Source: Cognatishimia activa (lineage in GTDB: Bacteria > Pseudomonadota > Alphaproteobacteria > Rhodobacterales > Rhodobacteraceae). Taken from it: a DNA stretch of 64,000 nt. Location: contig NZ_CP060010.1 in assembly GCF_017798205.1 (NCBI RefSeq), forward strand, positions 310,001-374,000. The letters run 5' to 3'. This document shows positions 50,724 to 62,187 of this stretch, in pieces. Made by a program: the position numbers and the translations under genes. The notes under the pieces were generated by a model, which was given only the letters and a program-made list of their open reading frames with translations, had not been told where the DNA came from and did not search any database. Positions within the stretch are counted from its first letter, which is position 1; each line of letters opens with the position of its first letter.

Positions 50724-52205
50724 ATGCCCCTGCGCGCGGCCTTGGCTCATTTTGCACAAACGCAGCCGGATAAGCTGGCCGTATCCATCGATGCACGCAG
50801 TGTTTCGTTTCGCGATCTCTATGAACGCAGCCAGCGGCTCGACGGATTTCTGGCCACACTGGAGCGACAGGAGAGATCCCATGCATCGGTCCAAAACGTG
50901 CCGCTGATTGCGATCCACCTGGGCAACCACGCGGCTCTGCCGGAACTTTTGGCAGCCGCTCTGGCGGGGTCGTGCTGTGTCATGCTGCTGGACCCTCTGC
51001 TGCCTGAGGCCACAGTGCAAGCGACGCTTGATCGTTTGCCACCGGATGCATTGTTCTCCGCTTCGGGCGACGCGACTTTCTCCATCAAAGCGCCCGTCTT
51101 TTCGGTGACCTCGCAGGAATGCCTCGATCCTCTGATCGCCGCGGGAACCATTCCCAGTAAGCCCCCAAGCCCCACAGACCCATTCATGGTTGCCTTTACC
51201 TCGGGCACAACGTCGACCCCAAAGGCCTTCGCCCGAGACCGCGCCAGCTGGCAGAGGTCTTTGGCGCGCGGACAGACGCATTTTGCTGTTCATACAGACC
51301 TCAGCACCTTGGCCCCGGGGCCATTGGTCCATGGCTTGTCGCTCTATGCTTTGGCTGAGACCCTGCACGCGGGTGCGAGTTTTCACGCTTTGGGGAAATT
51401 TTCGGCCGAAGGCGTTGCGTCGATTGTGGCACGCGAGGACATCAAACGCCTGGTCTGCGTCCCAACGATGCTGGAAGCGCTAAGCGTGCATGGCGCGCCA
51501 TTGCCGCAACTGTCTCAGATCACCACAGCGGGCGCGAAACTGAACCCGGATCTCTTGGCCAAAACGCGAGAGGTGGCCCCTTCCGCCGAGGTCACCGAAT
51601 ATTACGGCGCGTCGGAACTGGGCTTTGTGACCACAATCACGCATCTTGCGGACGGCGGCGATGCACAAAGCGTGGGCCCATGCTTTCCAGAGGTCGAAAT
51701 CGACATTCGGTCTCCTAATGCAGATGGCAACGGAGAAGTCTGGGTGAAAAGCGACCTGATCATCGAGGACTACCTCTGGCGCGATGATGATCGCGGGTTC
51801 CGGCGCGAAGGGGCCTGGAGCACCGTCGGCGATATCGGGCGCATGATTGGTGGAGCGTTGCATCTGACCAGCCGCGCGGGCGGGATGGTGACGTCGGGTG
51901 GCAACAATATCTATCTGGAAGAGGTCGCGGCGCATCTGCGACGTCACCCAGCCATTCAGGACGCCGTGGTCTTGGGCATTGCAGACAGCTACTTGGGCAC
52001 CAGGTTGGTGGCCATTGTTTCTGTCGTGACCCACTTGGAACATGCTGACCTACTAGAGCATTGCCAAACAGGCCTGCAAAAATACAAAATCCCACGCGAT
52101 ATGTATCGTGTTTCAGACTGGCCCATGACCTCCAGCGGCAAGATCGCAACCGGTCAGCTAGAGACTTGGATTGAAGAAAAGGACGACCGGCTTGCACCGC
52201 TTTGA
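50724..52205 (+). CDS. Acyl-CoA synthetase (AMP-forming)
   Basis: A 493-residue adenylate-forming ligase. The phosphate loop 'FTSGTTSTPKAF', 'TEYYGASELG' (A5), 'GDIGRM' (A7), 'SGGNNIYLEEVEA'-like A8 hinge ('GGNNIYLEEVAA') and the C-terminal lysine region 'TSSGKIATG' are present. Members activate a carboxylic acid to its CoA thioester. ATG 50724 is chosen because AGGAAAGG precedes it. It overlaps the thiolase gene by 14 bp. The group BioY, ligase, thiolase recalls yhfU-yhfT-yhfS of Bacillus, so it may act on an acid linked to biotin metabolism (inference). Confidence 0.82.
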   Translation: MPLRAALAHFAQTQPDKLAVSIDARSVSFRDLYERSQRLDGFLATLERQERSHASVQNVPLIAIHLGNHAALPELLAAALAGSCCVMLLDPLLPEATVQATLDRLPPDALFSASGDATFSIKAPVFSVTSQECLDPLIAAGTIPSKPPSPTDPFMVAFTSGTTSTPKAFARDRASWQRSLARGQTHFAVHTDLSTLAPGPLVHGLSLYALAETLHAGASFHALGKFSAEGVASIVAREDIKRLVCVPTMLEALSVHGAPLPQLSQITTAGAKLNPDLLAKTREVAPSAEVTEYYGASELGFVTTITHLADGGDAQSVGPCFPEVEIDIRSPNADGNGEVWVKSDLIIEDYLWRDDDRGFRREGAWSTVGDIGRMIGGALHLTSRAGGMVTSGGNNIYLEEVAAHLRRHPAIQDAVVLGIADSYLGTRLVAIVSVVTHLEHADLLEHCQTGLQKYKIPRDMYRVSDWPMTSSGKIATGQLETWIEEKDDRLAPL

Positions 52206-53394
52206 GCCGCCAGACACCCATCAGCCGGTGATCATCGCCGCACGTCGCACGCCGATTGCGCGCGCAGGCGGTGCGTTGCGCGCGGTTGAGCTTGAGGATC
52301 TGGCGGCCCCTGTTCTGCAAGCGGTTTTGGCAGATAGCGGCGTCTCTGCGTCAGAGGTCGATGAGGTCATTCTGGGCAATGCGACCGGAGGCGGCGGCAA
52401 CATCGCGCGGCTATCGGCGCTTCGCGCTGGGCTTGGGGTCGATGTGGCGGGCGTCACCGTTGACAGGCAATGCGGCTCTGGTCTTGAGGCGATTATGATG
52501 GCTTGCAACCTGATCGCTGCAGGCGCAGCTGATGTCATTTTGGCGGGTGGCGTTGAAAGCACCAGTCGAGCGCCCATCCGTATGCGGCGTTCAACGCAGG
52601 ACGGTGAGCCACCAGAACCATACGCTCGCGCACGGTTTTCCACTGACGAGATTGGCGACCCTGACATGGGCATCGCCGCTGAAAACGTCGCGCAGCGCTT
52701 TGGGATCACGCGGGCGCGCGCCGATGGATTTGCCCTGCAAAGCCATCGGCGCGCCTGTCTCGCCCAGGATGCAGGATCCTTTGACACCGAGATCGTGCCG
52801 ATTGAAACCGAGACCGCCCATTACCTGACCAAAGATGACGGCCCCCGCAAAGACACCTCTCTTGAGAAACTCGCGCAGCTGAGGCCCGCGTTCAAAGACA
52901 ACGGCGTCGTTACGGCGGGAAATGCCTGCCCTCTGAATGACGGAGCCTCCGTCGTGCTTGTCACAAGCTTGGCCAAAGCTCGCGCACTGAATGTCTCTGC
53001 AGCGCTGACATATGCAGGTGGTGCCTCTGCAGGCGTAGATCCAAACATCCTCGGCATCGGTCCGGTGGCCTCTACCCGGAAATTGCTCACGAAACACCCA
53101 GAGCTTTCCCCAGACAACGCGCGCTTCATTGAGTTCAACGAAGCCTTCGCAGCACAAGTTCTCGCCTCGCTGGACGCGCTGAACATTGAGGAAACTCGGG
53201 TCAATCTAGACGGAGGGGCTCTGGCATTAGGCCACCCCTTCGGAGCCTCAGGTGCCGTGCTTGTGACTCGCCTGTTTCACCAATTCCGCCCGCTGCCGAC
53301 GTCCGATGCAAAGTCAAATCTGGGCCTCGCCATGATGGGCATAGGCGGCGGCATGGGCCTTACGGCGGCCTTTCGATATAAGAGGCTGACATGA
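52192..53394 (+). CDS. Thiolase-family protein lacking the second active-site Cys
   Basis: A 400-residue thiolase. The nucleophile Cys94 is in 'VDRQCGSGLEA', and 'NEAFAAQ' and His348 in 'ALGHPFGASG' are kept. However, the second catalytic cysteine, normally 'xCIGGGMG', is Gly383 in 'MMGIGGGMG'. Standard thiolases use that Cys as the general base, so ordinary biosynthetic or degradative chemistry may be lost or changed. TTG 52192 is preferred as start because AAGGA lies eight bases before it. It overlaps both neighbours (ligase by 14 bp, SDR by 4 bp). Confidence 0.82.
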   Translation: MHRFEPPDTHQPVIIAARRTPIARAGGALRAVELEDLAAPVLQAVLADSGVSASEVDEVILGNATGGGGNIARLSALRAGLGVDVAGVTVDRQCGSGLEAIMMACNLIAAGAADVILAGGVESTSRAPIRMRRSTQDGEPPEPYARARFSTDEIGDPDMGIAAENVAQRFGITRARADGFALQSHRRACLAQDAGSFDTEIVPIETETAHYLTKDDGPRKDTSLEKLAQLRPAFKDNGVVTAGNACPLNDGASVVLVTSLAKARALNVSAALTYAGGASAGVDPNILGIGPVASTRKLLTKHPELSPDNARFIEFNEAFAAQVLASLDALNIEETRVNLDGGALALGHPFGASGAVLVTRLFHQFRPLPTSDAKSNLGLAMMGIGGGMGLTAAFRYKRLT

Positions 53395-54161
53395 GCTTTG
53401 CATCGATCTTGATCACTGGCGCCAGCGGCGGTCTGGGAGCGGCATTATCCAAGGAATTGGCGGGGCCGGATGTGACCCTCGTTTTGGTCGGCCGCAATCT
53501 GGAACGCCTGACTGCCGTCGCCGAGGCTTGCGCAGCTCAGGGCGCCAACGCCCACCCCTTGCAACTGGATTTGACTGATCAGGATGCCGCGTTGATCCAA
53601 CTGACCAAGGCAGATCAAACCCACAAGTTCGACCTTGCCATCGCCAACGCAGGCGTCGCCTATGGCCGCGAAACGCCAGAACTTGCCCGCAGCACAACCG
53701 CGACAAATGTCCTGGGCGTGCTCAGCACCATCCAAGCCGTCGAGCCCGGCATGGTGGCACGCGGCAAGGGACAGATTGGCTTGATCAGCTCTCTGGCCGC
53801 CTTTCGAACCCTCGGAGGCCCTGCGGCCTATGCGGCCAGCAAAGCCTGGGTGCGCCTTTTTGGGGAAGCCATGCGCGGGCGGCTGGCGCGCAAGGGTGTC
53901 GGCGTCACGGTGATCTGCCCGGGGTTCGTGGATACGCCGATGGTAGACGACCGCACCCGTGCCCAGTTTGGCGCCTCTATGATGCCCGCCGACAAAGCCG
54001 CGCAAAAGATCGTCAAAGCGCTTGCGAAAAACCACGCGCGCCTGTCGTTTCCCTCAGGCTTTTCCTTGCGCACATGGTGGCTGTCTACCCTGCCTGCCTG
54101 GTGGACAGATCGCAAAATTCGCCGCGCTGCGCGCAAGGCCTCTAAGCAAACAAATCTTTGA
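53391..54161 (+). CDS. SDR-family oxidoreductase
   Basis: A 256-residue short-chain dehydrogenase. The NAD(P)-binding 'TGASGGLG' is at residues 9-16, 'NAG' in 'IANAGVAYG', catalytic Ser in 'GLISSLAA' and Tyr/Lys in 'YAASK' are intact. The C-terminal 40 residues are basic and include 'LRTWWLSTLPAWW', a possible membrane-binding tail. With the ligase and thiolase genes it looks like a small acyl-CoA metabolism operon. It overlaps by 20 bp the convergent matB. Confidence 0.82.
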   Translation: MSFASILITGASGGLGAALSKELAGPDVTLVLVGRNLERLTAVAEACAAQGANAHPLQLDLTDQDAALIQLTKADQTHKFDLAIANAGVAYGRETPELARSTTATNVLGVLSTIQAVEPGMVARGKGQIGLISSLAAFRTLGGPAAYAASKAWVRLFGEAMRGRLARKGVGVTVICPGFVDTPMVDDRTRAQFGASMMPADKAAQKIVKALAKNHARLSFPSGFSLRTWWLSTLPAWWTDRKIRRAARKASKQTNL

Positions 54162-55638
54162 AGTCTTCGCGCAGAACGCTCTTTTGCACTTTACCCATCG
54201 TATTGCGTGGTAGGGCTTCGAGGATCACCAATTTCTTCGGGTGTTTGAACTTCGCCAAGGACTGCGAAACCGCCGCTGCAATTGCCTCTAGATCAGGGGT
54301 TTGCCCAGGCAATGGCACAAGCACACCAACGGGGCTCTCGCCAAAATCAGGATGGGGCACCGCGATCACCGCGCTTTCCAGAACGCCCGGCTGGTCATCC
54401 AAAATCTGTTCGATTTCTTTGGGATAGATATTGAACCCGCCAGAGATGATCAGATCTTTGTTGCGCCCCAGAATGTGGACATAGCCATCGCCGTCCACTT
54501 TCCCCAGATCGCCCGTGATAAAAAACCCGTCGTCCCGCAACTCCGCGGCTGTTTTTTCGGGCATCTGCCAATAGCCCTGAAACACATTGGGGCCGCGCAC
54601 TTCGAGGACGCCGATCTCTCCGGCAGGCAAGGTGTCCCCGGTTTCGGGGTCCGTGATCTTGAGCTCTACGTCAGGCAGAGGAAAGCCGACGGTGCCTGCG
54701 CGCCGGTCTCCGTCATAGGGGTTTGACGTGTTCATATTGGTTTCCGTCATCCCGTAACGTTCCAGAATACGGTGGCCGGTGCGCTCTTCGAATTGCACAT
54801 GGGTTTCGGCCAAAAGAGGAGCCGAGCCAGACACGAAAAGCCGCATATGAGATGTCAGCTCTTGGGTAAACCGCGCATCGTTCAGCAGACGTGTGTAAAA
54901 GGTCGGAACCCCCATCAGGCTTGTGGCACGGGGCATAAGCTCGATCATCTGATCCAGATCGAACTTCGGCATAAAGATCATCTTGCCGCCCACCAAAAGC
55001 ATCACATTGGTGGCCACGAACAAACCATGGGTGTGAAAAATCGGCAAAGCGTGCAAGAGCACGTCGGATCCATCAAACCGCCACTCCTTCACGAGCGTCT
55101 GAGCATTGGACAACAGATTGTGCTGAGACAGCATGGCCCCTTTAGAGCGACCCGTCGTCCCCGAGGTATAGAGAAACGCCGCAAGATCGCTCCCGTCGCG
55201 CGCAACGGTCTCAAACTGCGTGATGCCGTCCGATTTCTGCGCAAGACTTCCTGAGCCATCCGCGTTCAAAGTCTCAACCGGAACTCCGATGATGGAAATC
55301 GCATCGGATTTAGCACCGTCACAGACCACCAGTTTGGCGCCGCTGTTTTCGATGAAATAACGCAGCTCATCGACTGTATAGCCTGTGTTCAGCGGCAAAA
55401 ACACGACGCCCGCCTGAATACAGCCCGCAATCAACGCCAAAGCCTGCGGAGATTTCTCGACCTGAATGGCCAAACGATCCCCGGCAGCCATACCCAGATC
55501 CGCGATCGCCTGCGCAAAGCCGGCGGCTTGGGCTACGAACTCACGATAAGTGATCTCTTGACCGTCAGGCAGAATAAGAAAGGTGTCAGAGTTCTCTGCG
55601 TGGCACCCAAACAGGGCGTCATAAAGAGGATTGGCCAT
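54142..55638 (-). CDS. matB: Malonyl-CoA synthetase MatB
   Basis: A 498-residue adenylate-forming enzyme that makes malonyl-CoA from malonate, ATP and CoA. 'LYTSGTTGRSKGAMLSQHNL' (phosphate loop), 'ERYGMTETNMNTSNPY', 'TGDLG', 'ISGGFNIYPKEIE' and 'LPRNTMGKVQKSVL' are the standard motifs; 'PIFHTHGLF' and the whole N terminus match the MatB group well. No malonate transporter or MatA decarboxylase gene is adjacent, so it stands alone here. Substrate by homology only. Confidence 0.88.
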   Translation of the reverse strand: MANPLYDALFGCHAENSDTFLILPDGQEITYREFVAQAAGFAQAIADLGMAAGDRLAIQVEKSPQALALIAGCIQAGVVFLPLNTGYTVDELRYFIENSGAKLVVCDGAKSDAISIIGVPVETLNADGSGSLAQKSDGITQFETVARDGSDLAAFLYTSGTTGRSKGAMLSQHNLLSNAQTLVKEWRFDGSDVLLHALPIFHTHGLFVATNVMLLVGGKMIFMPKFDLDQMIELMPRATSLMGVPTFYTRLLNDARFTQELTSHMRLFVSGSAPLLAETHVQFEERTGHRILERYGMTETNMNTSNPYDGDRRAGTVGFPLPDVELKITDPETGDTLPAGEIGVLEVRGPNVFQGYWQMPEKTAAELRDDGFFITGDLGKVDGDGYVHILGRNKDLIISGGFNIYPKEIEQILDDQPGVLESAVIAVPHPDFGESPVGVLVPLPGQTPDLEAIAAAVSQSLAKFKHPKKLVILEALPRNTMGKVQKSVLREDFKDLFA

Positions 55639-55816
55639 AAAACTACCTGTGGTTTCAGCAAGCTCAGCGTCTTATAGGGGCAGGTCATTGCAAAGCCAAC
55701 AAAAGCGGACAGGCGGATATCCTAAAATTCTTGTCACGATACAAAATGTTTATTCAACTGTCCTATGACCCTAGGTTATGCTTAACCTAGACGCGGCAAA
55801 GGCCCTGTTTATTTAA

Positions 55817-57465
<1,649 letters not shown>

Positions 57466-57466
<1 letters not shown>

Positions 57467-57499
57467 AAAACCCCTCCGCGCAGGGCCGCGAAGGGGTTT
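57466..57499. terminator. Bidirectional terminator between pgm and xylA
   Basis: Stem AAACCCCT (57468-57475) pairs with AGGGGTTT (57492-57499), extended by GCG/CGC inside, with A- and T-runs on the two sides. Confidence 0.8.
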
Positions 57500-57520
57500 G
57501 TGCTCCGTCTAACCCTAGCT

Positions 57521-58828
57521 CTAGACGAAGCGATTGACGTAGTTTTCCAAAATTTCCTGACGACCGGAGCGTGGGGCTGGGTTGATGCCTTCAGACAAAA
57601 CGCGCTCTGAAATCGAGGCGAGATCGCTGTTCAGCATCGTTTCGGCCTCTGGCGTTTTCCAGCCCGCATATCGGTCATCCAGTGCCTTCTGCAAGCCACC
57701 ATCTTCGACCATTGCCGCCGCCGCCTTAAAGCCGCGCGCGCAGACATCCATGCCACCCGCGTGGCTCGCAATAAGGTCAATCGGGTCAATGGACTGCCGA
57801 CGAATTTTGGCGTCAAAATTCGTCCCGCCCGCGCCCAGACCACCGGCTTGGATGATGTGGTAATAGGTCAGCGCGACTTCGGGCACGTTGTTAGGGAATT
57901 GATCCGTGTCCCAGCCAGACTGATAGTCATTGCGGTTCATATCAATCGACCCCAGCATGCCCTCCGAGGCTGCGACCGCGATCTCATGCTCAAAGCTGTG
58001 ACCGGCAAGGATCGCGTGACCCTGTTCAAGGTTCAGCTTCACCTCATTTTCCAAGCCGTATTTGCGCAGGAACCCGATGCAGGTCGCCGCATCATAGTCA
58101 TACTGATGCTTGGACGGCTCTTGTGGCTTTGGTTCGACCAAGATCTGCCCTTTGAAGCCGATCTTGTGCTTATAGTCGACAACCATCGAAAGGAAGCGCC
58201 CCATGTGATCCAGCTCTTGGCCCATGTCGGTATTCAGCAGCGTCTCATAGCCCTCACGACCACCCCAGAGCACATAGTTCTCGCCACCCAGCTTGTGGGT
58301 TGCGTCCATGCAGCCCTTTACTGTCGCAGCGGCAAAAGCAAAGACATCAGGATCCGGGTTTGTTGAGGCACCACCCATCCAGCGCATGTGGCTGAACATA
58401 TTGGCGGTGCCCCAGAGGAGTTTTGTGCCTGTCTCTTGCATCTTTTCACCGATGTAGTCGGTGATTTCATTCAAGGTCGACAGGTTGTCGGCAAAGTTGC
58501 CCTGCTCGGGACGAATGTCCGCGTCATGCCAGCAGAAGTAGGGCGCATTCAGGATGTCAAACATCTCGAATGCCACATCTGCTTTCATCTTGGCGCGGCC
58601 CATATCGTCCTGAGGATGCCAGGGCCGAACCAGCGTCTGACCACCGAAAGGGTCGCCCCCTTCCCACGCGAAGCTGTGCCAATAGGCGATGGCAAAGCGC
58701 AGGTGCTCCTCCATCCGTTTGCCCATGACGATCTCGTCGGGGTTATAGTGCCGAAAGGCCAGATCGCTGGTGCAATCAACGCCCTCATAGGCGAGCTTTT
58801 CGATACCGTCAAAGAACCCGGTGCTCAT
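57521..58828 (-). CDS. xylA: Xylose isomerase
   Basis: A 435-residue class II xylose isomerase that turns D-xylose into D-xylulose. Signatures '[16 protein letters not shown]' and '[18 protein letters not shown]' hold the metal-binding glutamates, and 'VRPWHPQDD' lies near the catalytic His. The length is normal for the class. It lies 27 bp after the ABC ATPase gene as the last gene of xylFHGA. No xylulokinase gene is inside the window. Confidence 0.95.
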   Translation of the reverse strand: MSTGFFDGIEKLAYEGVDCTSDLAFRHYNPDEIVMGKRMEEHLRFAIAYWHSFAWEGGDPFGGQTLVRPWHPQDDMGRAKMKADVAFEMFDILNAPYFCWHDADIRPEQGNFADNLSTLNEITDYIGEKMQETGTKLLWGTANMFSHMRWMGGASTNPDPDVFAFAAATVKGCMDATHKLGGENYVLWGGREGYETLLNTDMGQELDHMGRFLSMVVDYKHKIGFKGQILVEPKPQEPSKHQYDYDAATCIGFLRKYGLENEVKLNLEQGHAILAGHSFEHEIAVAASEGMLGSIDMNRNDYQSGWDTDQFPNNVPEVALTYYHIIQAGGLGAGGTNFDAKIRRQSIDPIDLIASHAGGMDVCARGFKAAAAMVEDGGLQKALDDRYAGWKTPEAETMLNSDLASISERVLSEGINPAPRSGRQEILENYVNRFV

Positions 58829-58855
58829 TTTCTTATTCCTTTTTAGTGCGTTAGA

Positions 58856-59632
58856 TTATTTTTCGCCCGGCTTTTTGCCGAGAATAATCATACCCAACAG
58901 ATCGTCATCCGTGACGTCTTCCACGTCGACAGTTCCTACCAATTGACCGTTTTTCATGACCGACGCCCGGTCACAAAGTTCCATCACCGCATGGACATCG
59001 TGGTCGATCAAAAAGATCCCAATGCCTTGGGCTTTAAGTTGCTTGATCAGATCCGCGACCATTTGCGTTTCGTGCGGACCGAGCGCAGCGGTCGGCTCGT
59101 CCATGATCAGGATCTTGGCGTTGAAATAGACCGCCCGTGCAATCGCAACGGACTGGCGTTGACCACCCGACAAGGCCGAAACCGGATCGCTGAACTTCTG
59201 GAAGTTCGGGTTAAGCCGCGCCATGATCTTGCGGCATTCCGCTTCCATGGCCTGATCATCCACCAAGCCCAGCGGTGTGACCAACTCGCGCCCCAGAAAG
59301 AGGTTTGAGGCCGCATCAAGGTTATCTGCCAGCGCCAGCGTCTGATAGATCGTCTCGATATTATGGTCGCGCGCATCGCGGGGGTTGGTGATTTCCACCT
59401 TGTCGCCATTGATGCGGATTTCGCCGCTGTCCATCTGATAGGCGCCCGAGAGCACTTTGATCAGCGTGGACTTCCCAGCCCCGTTGTGGCCCAACAGGCC
59501 GACAACTTCGCCCGGATGCAGATCGACGCTCACATGGTCGACCGCCTTAATGCCGCCGAAGGCAATCGAGATGTCTTTCATCTCGACCAGCGGGGTTGCG
59601 CCCTGAGCGCGGAGTTCTTTTGCAGTCGCCAT
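58856..59632 (-). CDS. xylG: Sugar ABC transporter ATPase (XylG-like, single domain)
   Basis: A 258-residue ATPase for xylose uptake. Walker A 'GHNGAGKST', signature 'LSGGQRQSVAIARA' and Walker B 'ILIMDEPTAALG' are present. E. coli XylG has two fused ATPase domains (about 510 residues); this single-domain form must dimerise, which is common in Rhodobacterales. Its ATG shares one base with the stop of the permease gene (TAATG), so they are translationally coupled. Confidence 0.88.
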   Translation of the reverse strand: MATAKELRAQGATPLVEMKDISIAFGGIKAVDHVSVDLHPGEVVGLLGHNGAGKSTLIKVLSGAYQMDSGEIRINGDKVEITNPRDARDHNIETIYQTLALADNLDAASNLFLGRELVTPLGLVDDQAMEAECRKIMARLNPNFQKFSDPVSALSGGQRQSVAIARAVYFNAKILIMDEPTAALGPHETQMVADLIKQLKAQGIGIFLIDHDVHAVMELCDRASVMKNGQLVGTVDVEDVTDDDLLGMIILGKKPGEK

Positions 59633-60930
59633 TATTTCGCTCCCACACGTTTACGATAGACGATGTCGATGAAGACAGCGAGGACGAGGACAGTGCCAAC
59701 AACGATGTTCTGGAACGGCGCATCCACACCAACCATCGCCATGCCGGACTGAAGCGCCTGCATGATCAATGCGCCAAGGATCGCGCCATAGATCGTCCCT
59801 GCTCCCCCAGCGAGCGCCGTGCCCCCGATGACTGCCGCCGCGATAACACGAAGCTCGTCGAGTGTGCCGATGTCGTTTGAGTGGTTCGCCAGACGGGCTG
59901 AGGCGACGACTGCGGACAATGCACAGAGGAAACCCATCAGCGCAAAGATCTTGACGGTCAGGAAGCGGGTGTTGATGCCCGACAGTTCCGCCGCATCCGG
60001 GTTGCCGCCGGTTGCATAGATATAGCGGCCCAGACGCGTGCGTTTCGCCACCATCGTCATGACAATCGCCACAGCGATCAGGATCAGAACCGAGATCGGC
60101 AGGCCGTATCCAACCGTCAGACCTTCCGGCATCACCTCGCCGCGTGCTTCAAACATACGCTCCAAACGGCGGGTCGGGATGTTGTAGCTGTTCAGGATCC
60201 AAACAAAGCCCAGGATCGCGGCCGTGATGATCCCAGAGATCGTGGCTTCCGCCCAGACCGGCTTCACACCAAACCCATGTGCGGCTTTCGCACGGCGGCT
60301 GCTCCAGAGTGTCCAGACGGCCGCAGCGGCAGCGATCAGACCGATAATCCAGCTCCATGTGGTGCCGAGCGTTCCGTTGGTGCCGCCAAAGATCAGGAAA
60401 GTGCTGTCCAGCGGACCTTTGGTCTGACCGCTGGTTAGATACCACGCCACGTTGCGCCACACGAGAAAGCCGCCAAGCGTCACGATAAAGGCCGGAATTG
60501 CGAGATAGCCAACCATCCAACCCTGGAAGGCCCCGATCAAGGTGCCCACGGCGAGACCAGCGACAATGGTGATCGCCCACGTCATCGGGTGGTCCAACCC
60601 AAAGCCAAGCGTGCCCGGCAGCCATTCGGTCTGGATCATCGCCATAACGGCGGAACAGGTCGCCAGCAGCGCACCGACCGAGAGGTCAATGTGGCGATTT
60701 ACGATCACAAAGACCATGCCCGAGGCCATGATGGCCACCGACACTGTCTGGATCGACAGGTTAAATATGTTGCGGGGTGTCAGGAAACGTCCATCGGTGA
60801 AGATGTTGAATCCAATACACAGAATTACAAACGCGCCAATCATACCCAAAAGCCGAGCGTCCAGTTCCAACTGTTGGAACAGGCCCTTGGCTTCTTTCTT
60901 GGGGATTGGCTGAGACGTGGTGTCGGTCAT
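59632..60930 (-). CDS. xylH: Sugar ABC transporter permease (XylH-like)
   Basis: A 432-residue inner-membrane permease of the ribose/xylose class with about ten membrane helices. 'VNRHIDLSVGAL' and 'AVIGGTALAGGAGTIYGAILGALIMQAL' are the conserved permease motifs that meet the ATPase. Long for the ribose class but right for XylH. It follows the binding-protein gene by 79 bp. Confidence 0.9.
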   Translation of the reverse strand: MTDTTSQPIPKKEAKGLFQQLELDARLLGMIGAFVILCIGFNIFTDGRFLTPRNIFNLSIQTVSVAIMASGMVFVIVNRHIDLSVGALLATCSAVMAMIQTEWLPGTLGFGLDHPMTWAITIVAGLAVGTLIGAFQGWMVGYLAIPAFIVTLGGFLVWRNVAWYLTSGQTKGPLDSTFLIFGGTNGTLGTTWSWIIGLIAAAAAVWTLWSSRRAKAAHGFGVKPVWAEATISGIITAAILGFVWILNSYNIPTRRLERMFEARGEVMPEGLTVGYGLPISVLILIAVAIVMTMVAKRTRLGRYIYATGGNPDAAELSGINTRFLTVKIFALMGFLCALSAVVASARLANHSNDIGTLDELRVIAAAVIGGTALAGGAGTIYGAILGALIMQALQSGMAMVGVDAPFQNIVVGTVLVLAVFIDIVYRKRVGAK

Positions 60931-61009
60931 ATCCGAACTCCAGGGATCAGCAGTCTTTAACTTAAGGCACCGCCACCGTAGCAGCGGCGCCCCGATTTAC
61001 AAAATGGCC

Positions 61010-62029
61010 TTAGTTACAAGGAGCAGGGCCACCGGAAACGCCTTGGCACAGCGCTTCTTGAGTGATCCAGCCAGCGTCAACGACCAGGGACAGGTTGTCC
61101 GCAGTGATTGGAACTGGGGCCAAGAAGGTTGCGGTCATGGTGGTGCCTGATGGGGACGTCCAGGACTGCGCGCCCTCAACGTCTTTCATCATGCCGCCAC
61201 CGGCCAGAGCCACAGCGATCTCGCCCGCTGCACGACCCAGATCACGTGCGTCTTTCCAGACGGATACAGTCTGAGTGCCTTTTGCAACGCGGTTCAGAGC
61301 TGCGTGGTCGCCGTCCTGACCAGACACAGGAATACCTTCCATACCTTGCGCAGTCAGAGCTGCAACAACACCACCTGCGGTACCGTCGTTGGACGCAACA
61401 ACTGCATCAACGTTGTTGTCGTTTGCAGTCAGGATCTGTTCCATGTTGCGTTGCGCGTTCGCTGGCAGCCAGCCATCGGTATAGGCTTCGCCCACGATGG
61501 TGATTGCGCCGCTGTCGATTGCCGCTTGGATGATCTCTTGCTGGCCACCGCGCAGGAAGTCTGCGTTCGGGTCAGTCGGAGAGCCTTTGATCATGACGTA
61601 GTTGCCAGATGGCTGTGCTGCGAAAACTGCGCGTGCCTGCATGCGGCCAACTTCGACGTTGTCGAATGTCAGGTAGTATGCGCGGCTGTCCTCAATAAGA
61701 CGGTCATAAGCAATCACAGGGATGCCTTCGTCTGCTGCTGCTTGTACCGCTGGGCCAATCGCTTGTGCGTCTTGTGCCAGAATGATCAGAGCATCAACAC
61801 CCTGAGCGATCAGGCTTTCGATGTCAGACAGCTGCTTAGAAGAAGACGACTGCGCGTCTGCAGAAACATAAGATGCACCTGCTGCGTCCAGCGCGCCAAC
61901 AATGGCCGCCTCATCTGTTTTCCAACGCTCCTCCTGGAAGTTGGACCAACTCACGCCAACAGTAACATCCGCAAAAGCCGCAGTGCTCATCAGCATCGCT
62001 GCGACAGAAACAGTACCAAGTACTTTCAT
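61010..62029 (-). CDS. xylF: Xylose-binding protein XylF
   Basis: A 339-residue periplasmic sugar-binding protein. A Sec signal ends 'STAAFA|DVTVG'. The ligand residues of the XylF/ribose-binding fold are visible in 'GVSWSNFQEERWKTDEAAI', 'IAYDRLIEDS' and 'ASNDGTAGGVVAAL'; 'GQDGD' is the usual hinge loop. ATG 62029 has a strong GGAGG site; nine residues upstream of it are not part of a signal. First gene of the operon and divergent from the ROK repressor gene. Confidence 0.92.
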   Translation of the reverse strand: MKVLGTVSVAAMLMSTAAFADVTVGVSWSNFQEERWKTDEAAIVGALDAAGASYVSADAQSSSSKQLSDIESLIAQGVDALIILAQDAQAIGPAVQAAADEGIPVIAYDRLIEDSRAYYLTFDNVEVGRMQARAVFAAQPSGNYVMIKGSPTDPNADFLRGGQQEIIQAAIDSGAITIVGEAYTDGWLPANAQRNMEQILTANDNNVDAVVASNDGTAGGVVAALTAQGMEGIPVSGQDGDHAALNRVAKGTQTVSVWKDARDLGRAAGEIAVALAGGGMMKDVEGAQSWTSPSGTTMTATFLAPVPITADNLSLVVDAGWITQEALCQGVSGGPAPCN

Positions 62030-62048
62030 AACTTTCCTCCCATTAAGT

Positions 62049-62072
62049 CCGAACACAAACTTCGTGTTTCGG
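62049..62072. promoter_or_regulatory. Imperfect palindrome, candidate XylR operator
   Basis: CCGAACAC at the left pairs with GTGTTTCGG at the right, with one unmatched T. It lies just downstream of the predicted xylF start point and before the xylF ribosome site, a usual place for a repressor to block. Confidence 0.45.
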
Positions 62073-62083
62073 CGCTAACACAG

Positions 62084-62112
62084 TTGGTAGTTCAATTTAT
62101 TTTACTTGTCAA
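62084..62112 (-). promoter_or_regulatory. Predicted promoter of xylFHGA
   Basis: On the minus strand TTGACA (62112-62107) is followed by a 17-bp spacer and TACCAA (62089-62084). The -35 box is perfect and the -10 box weak. Confidence 0.45.
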
Positions 62113-62187
62113 AATATTTATGATAGGCCAGTGAAACTCGCAAAAGGTTAACGAAAAAACCGTTATTTTGCGGGATGGGAGGACAAC

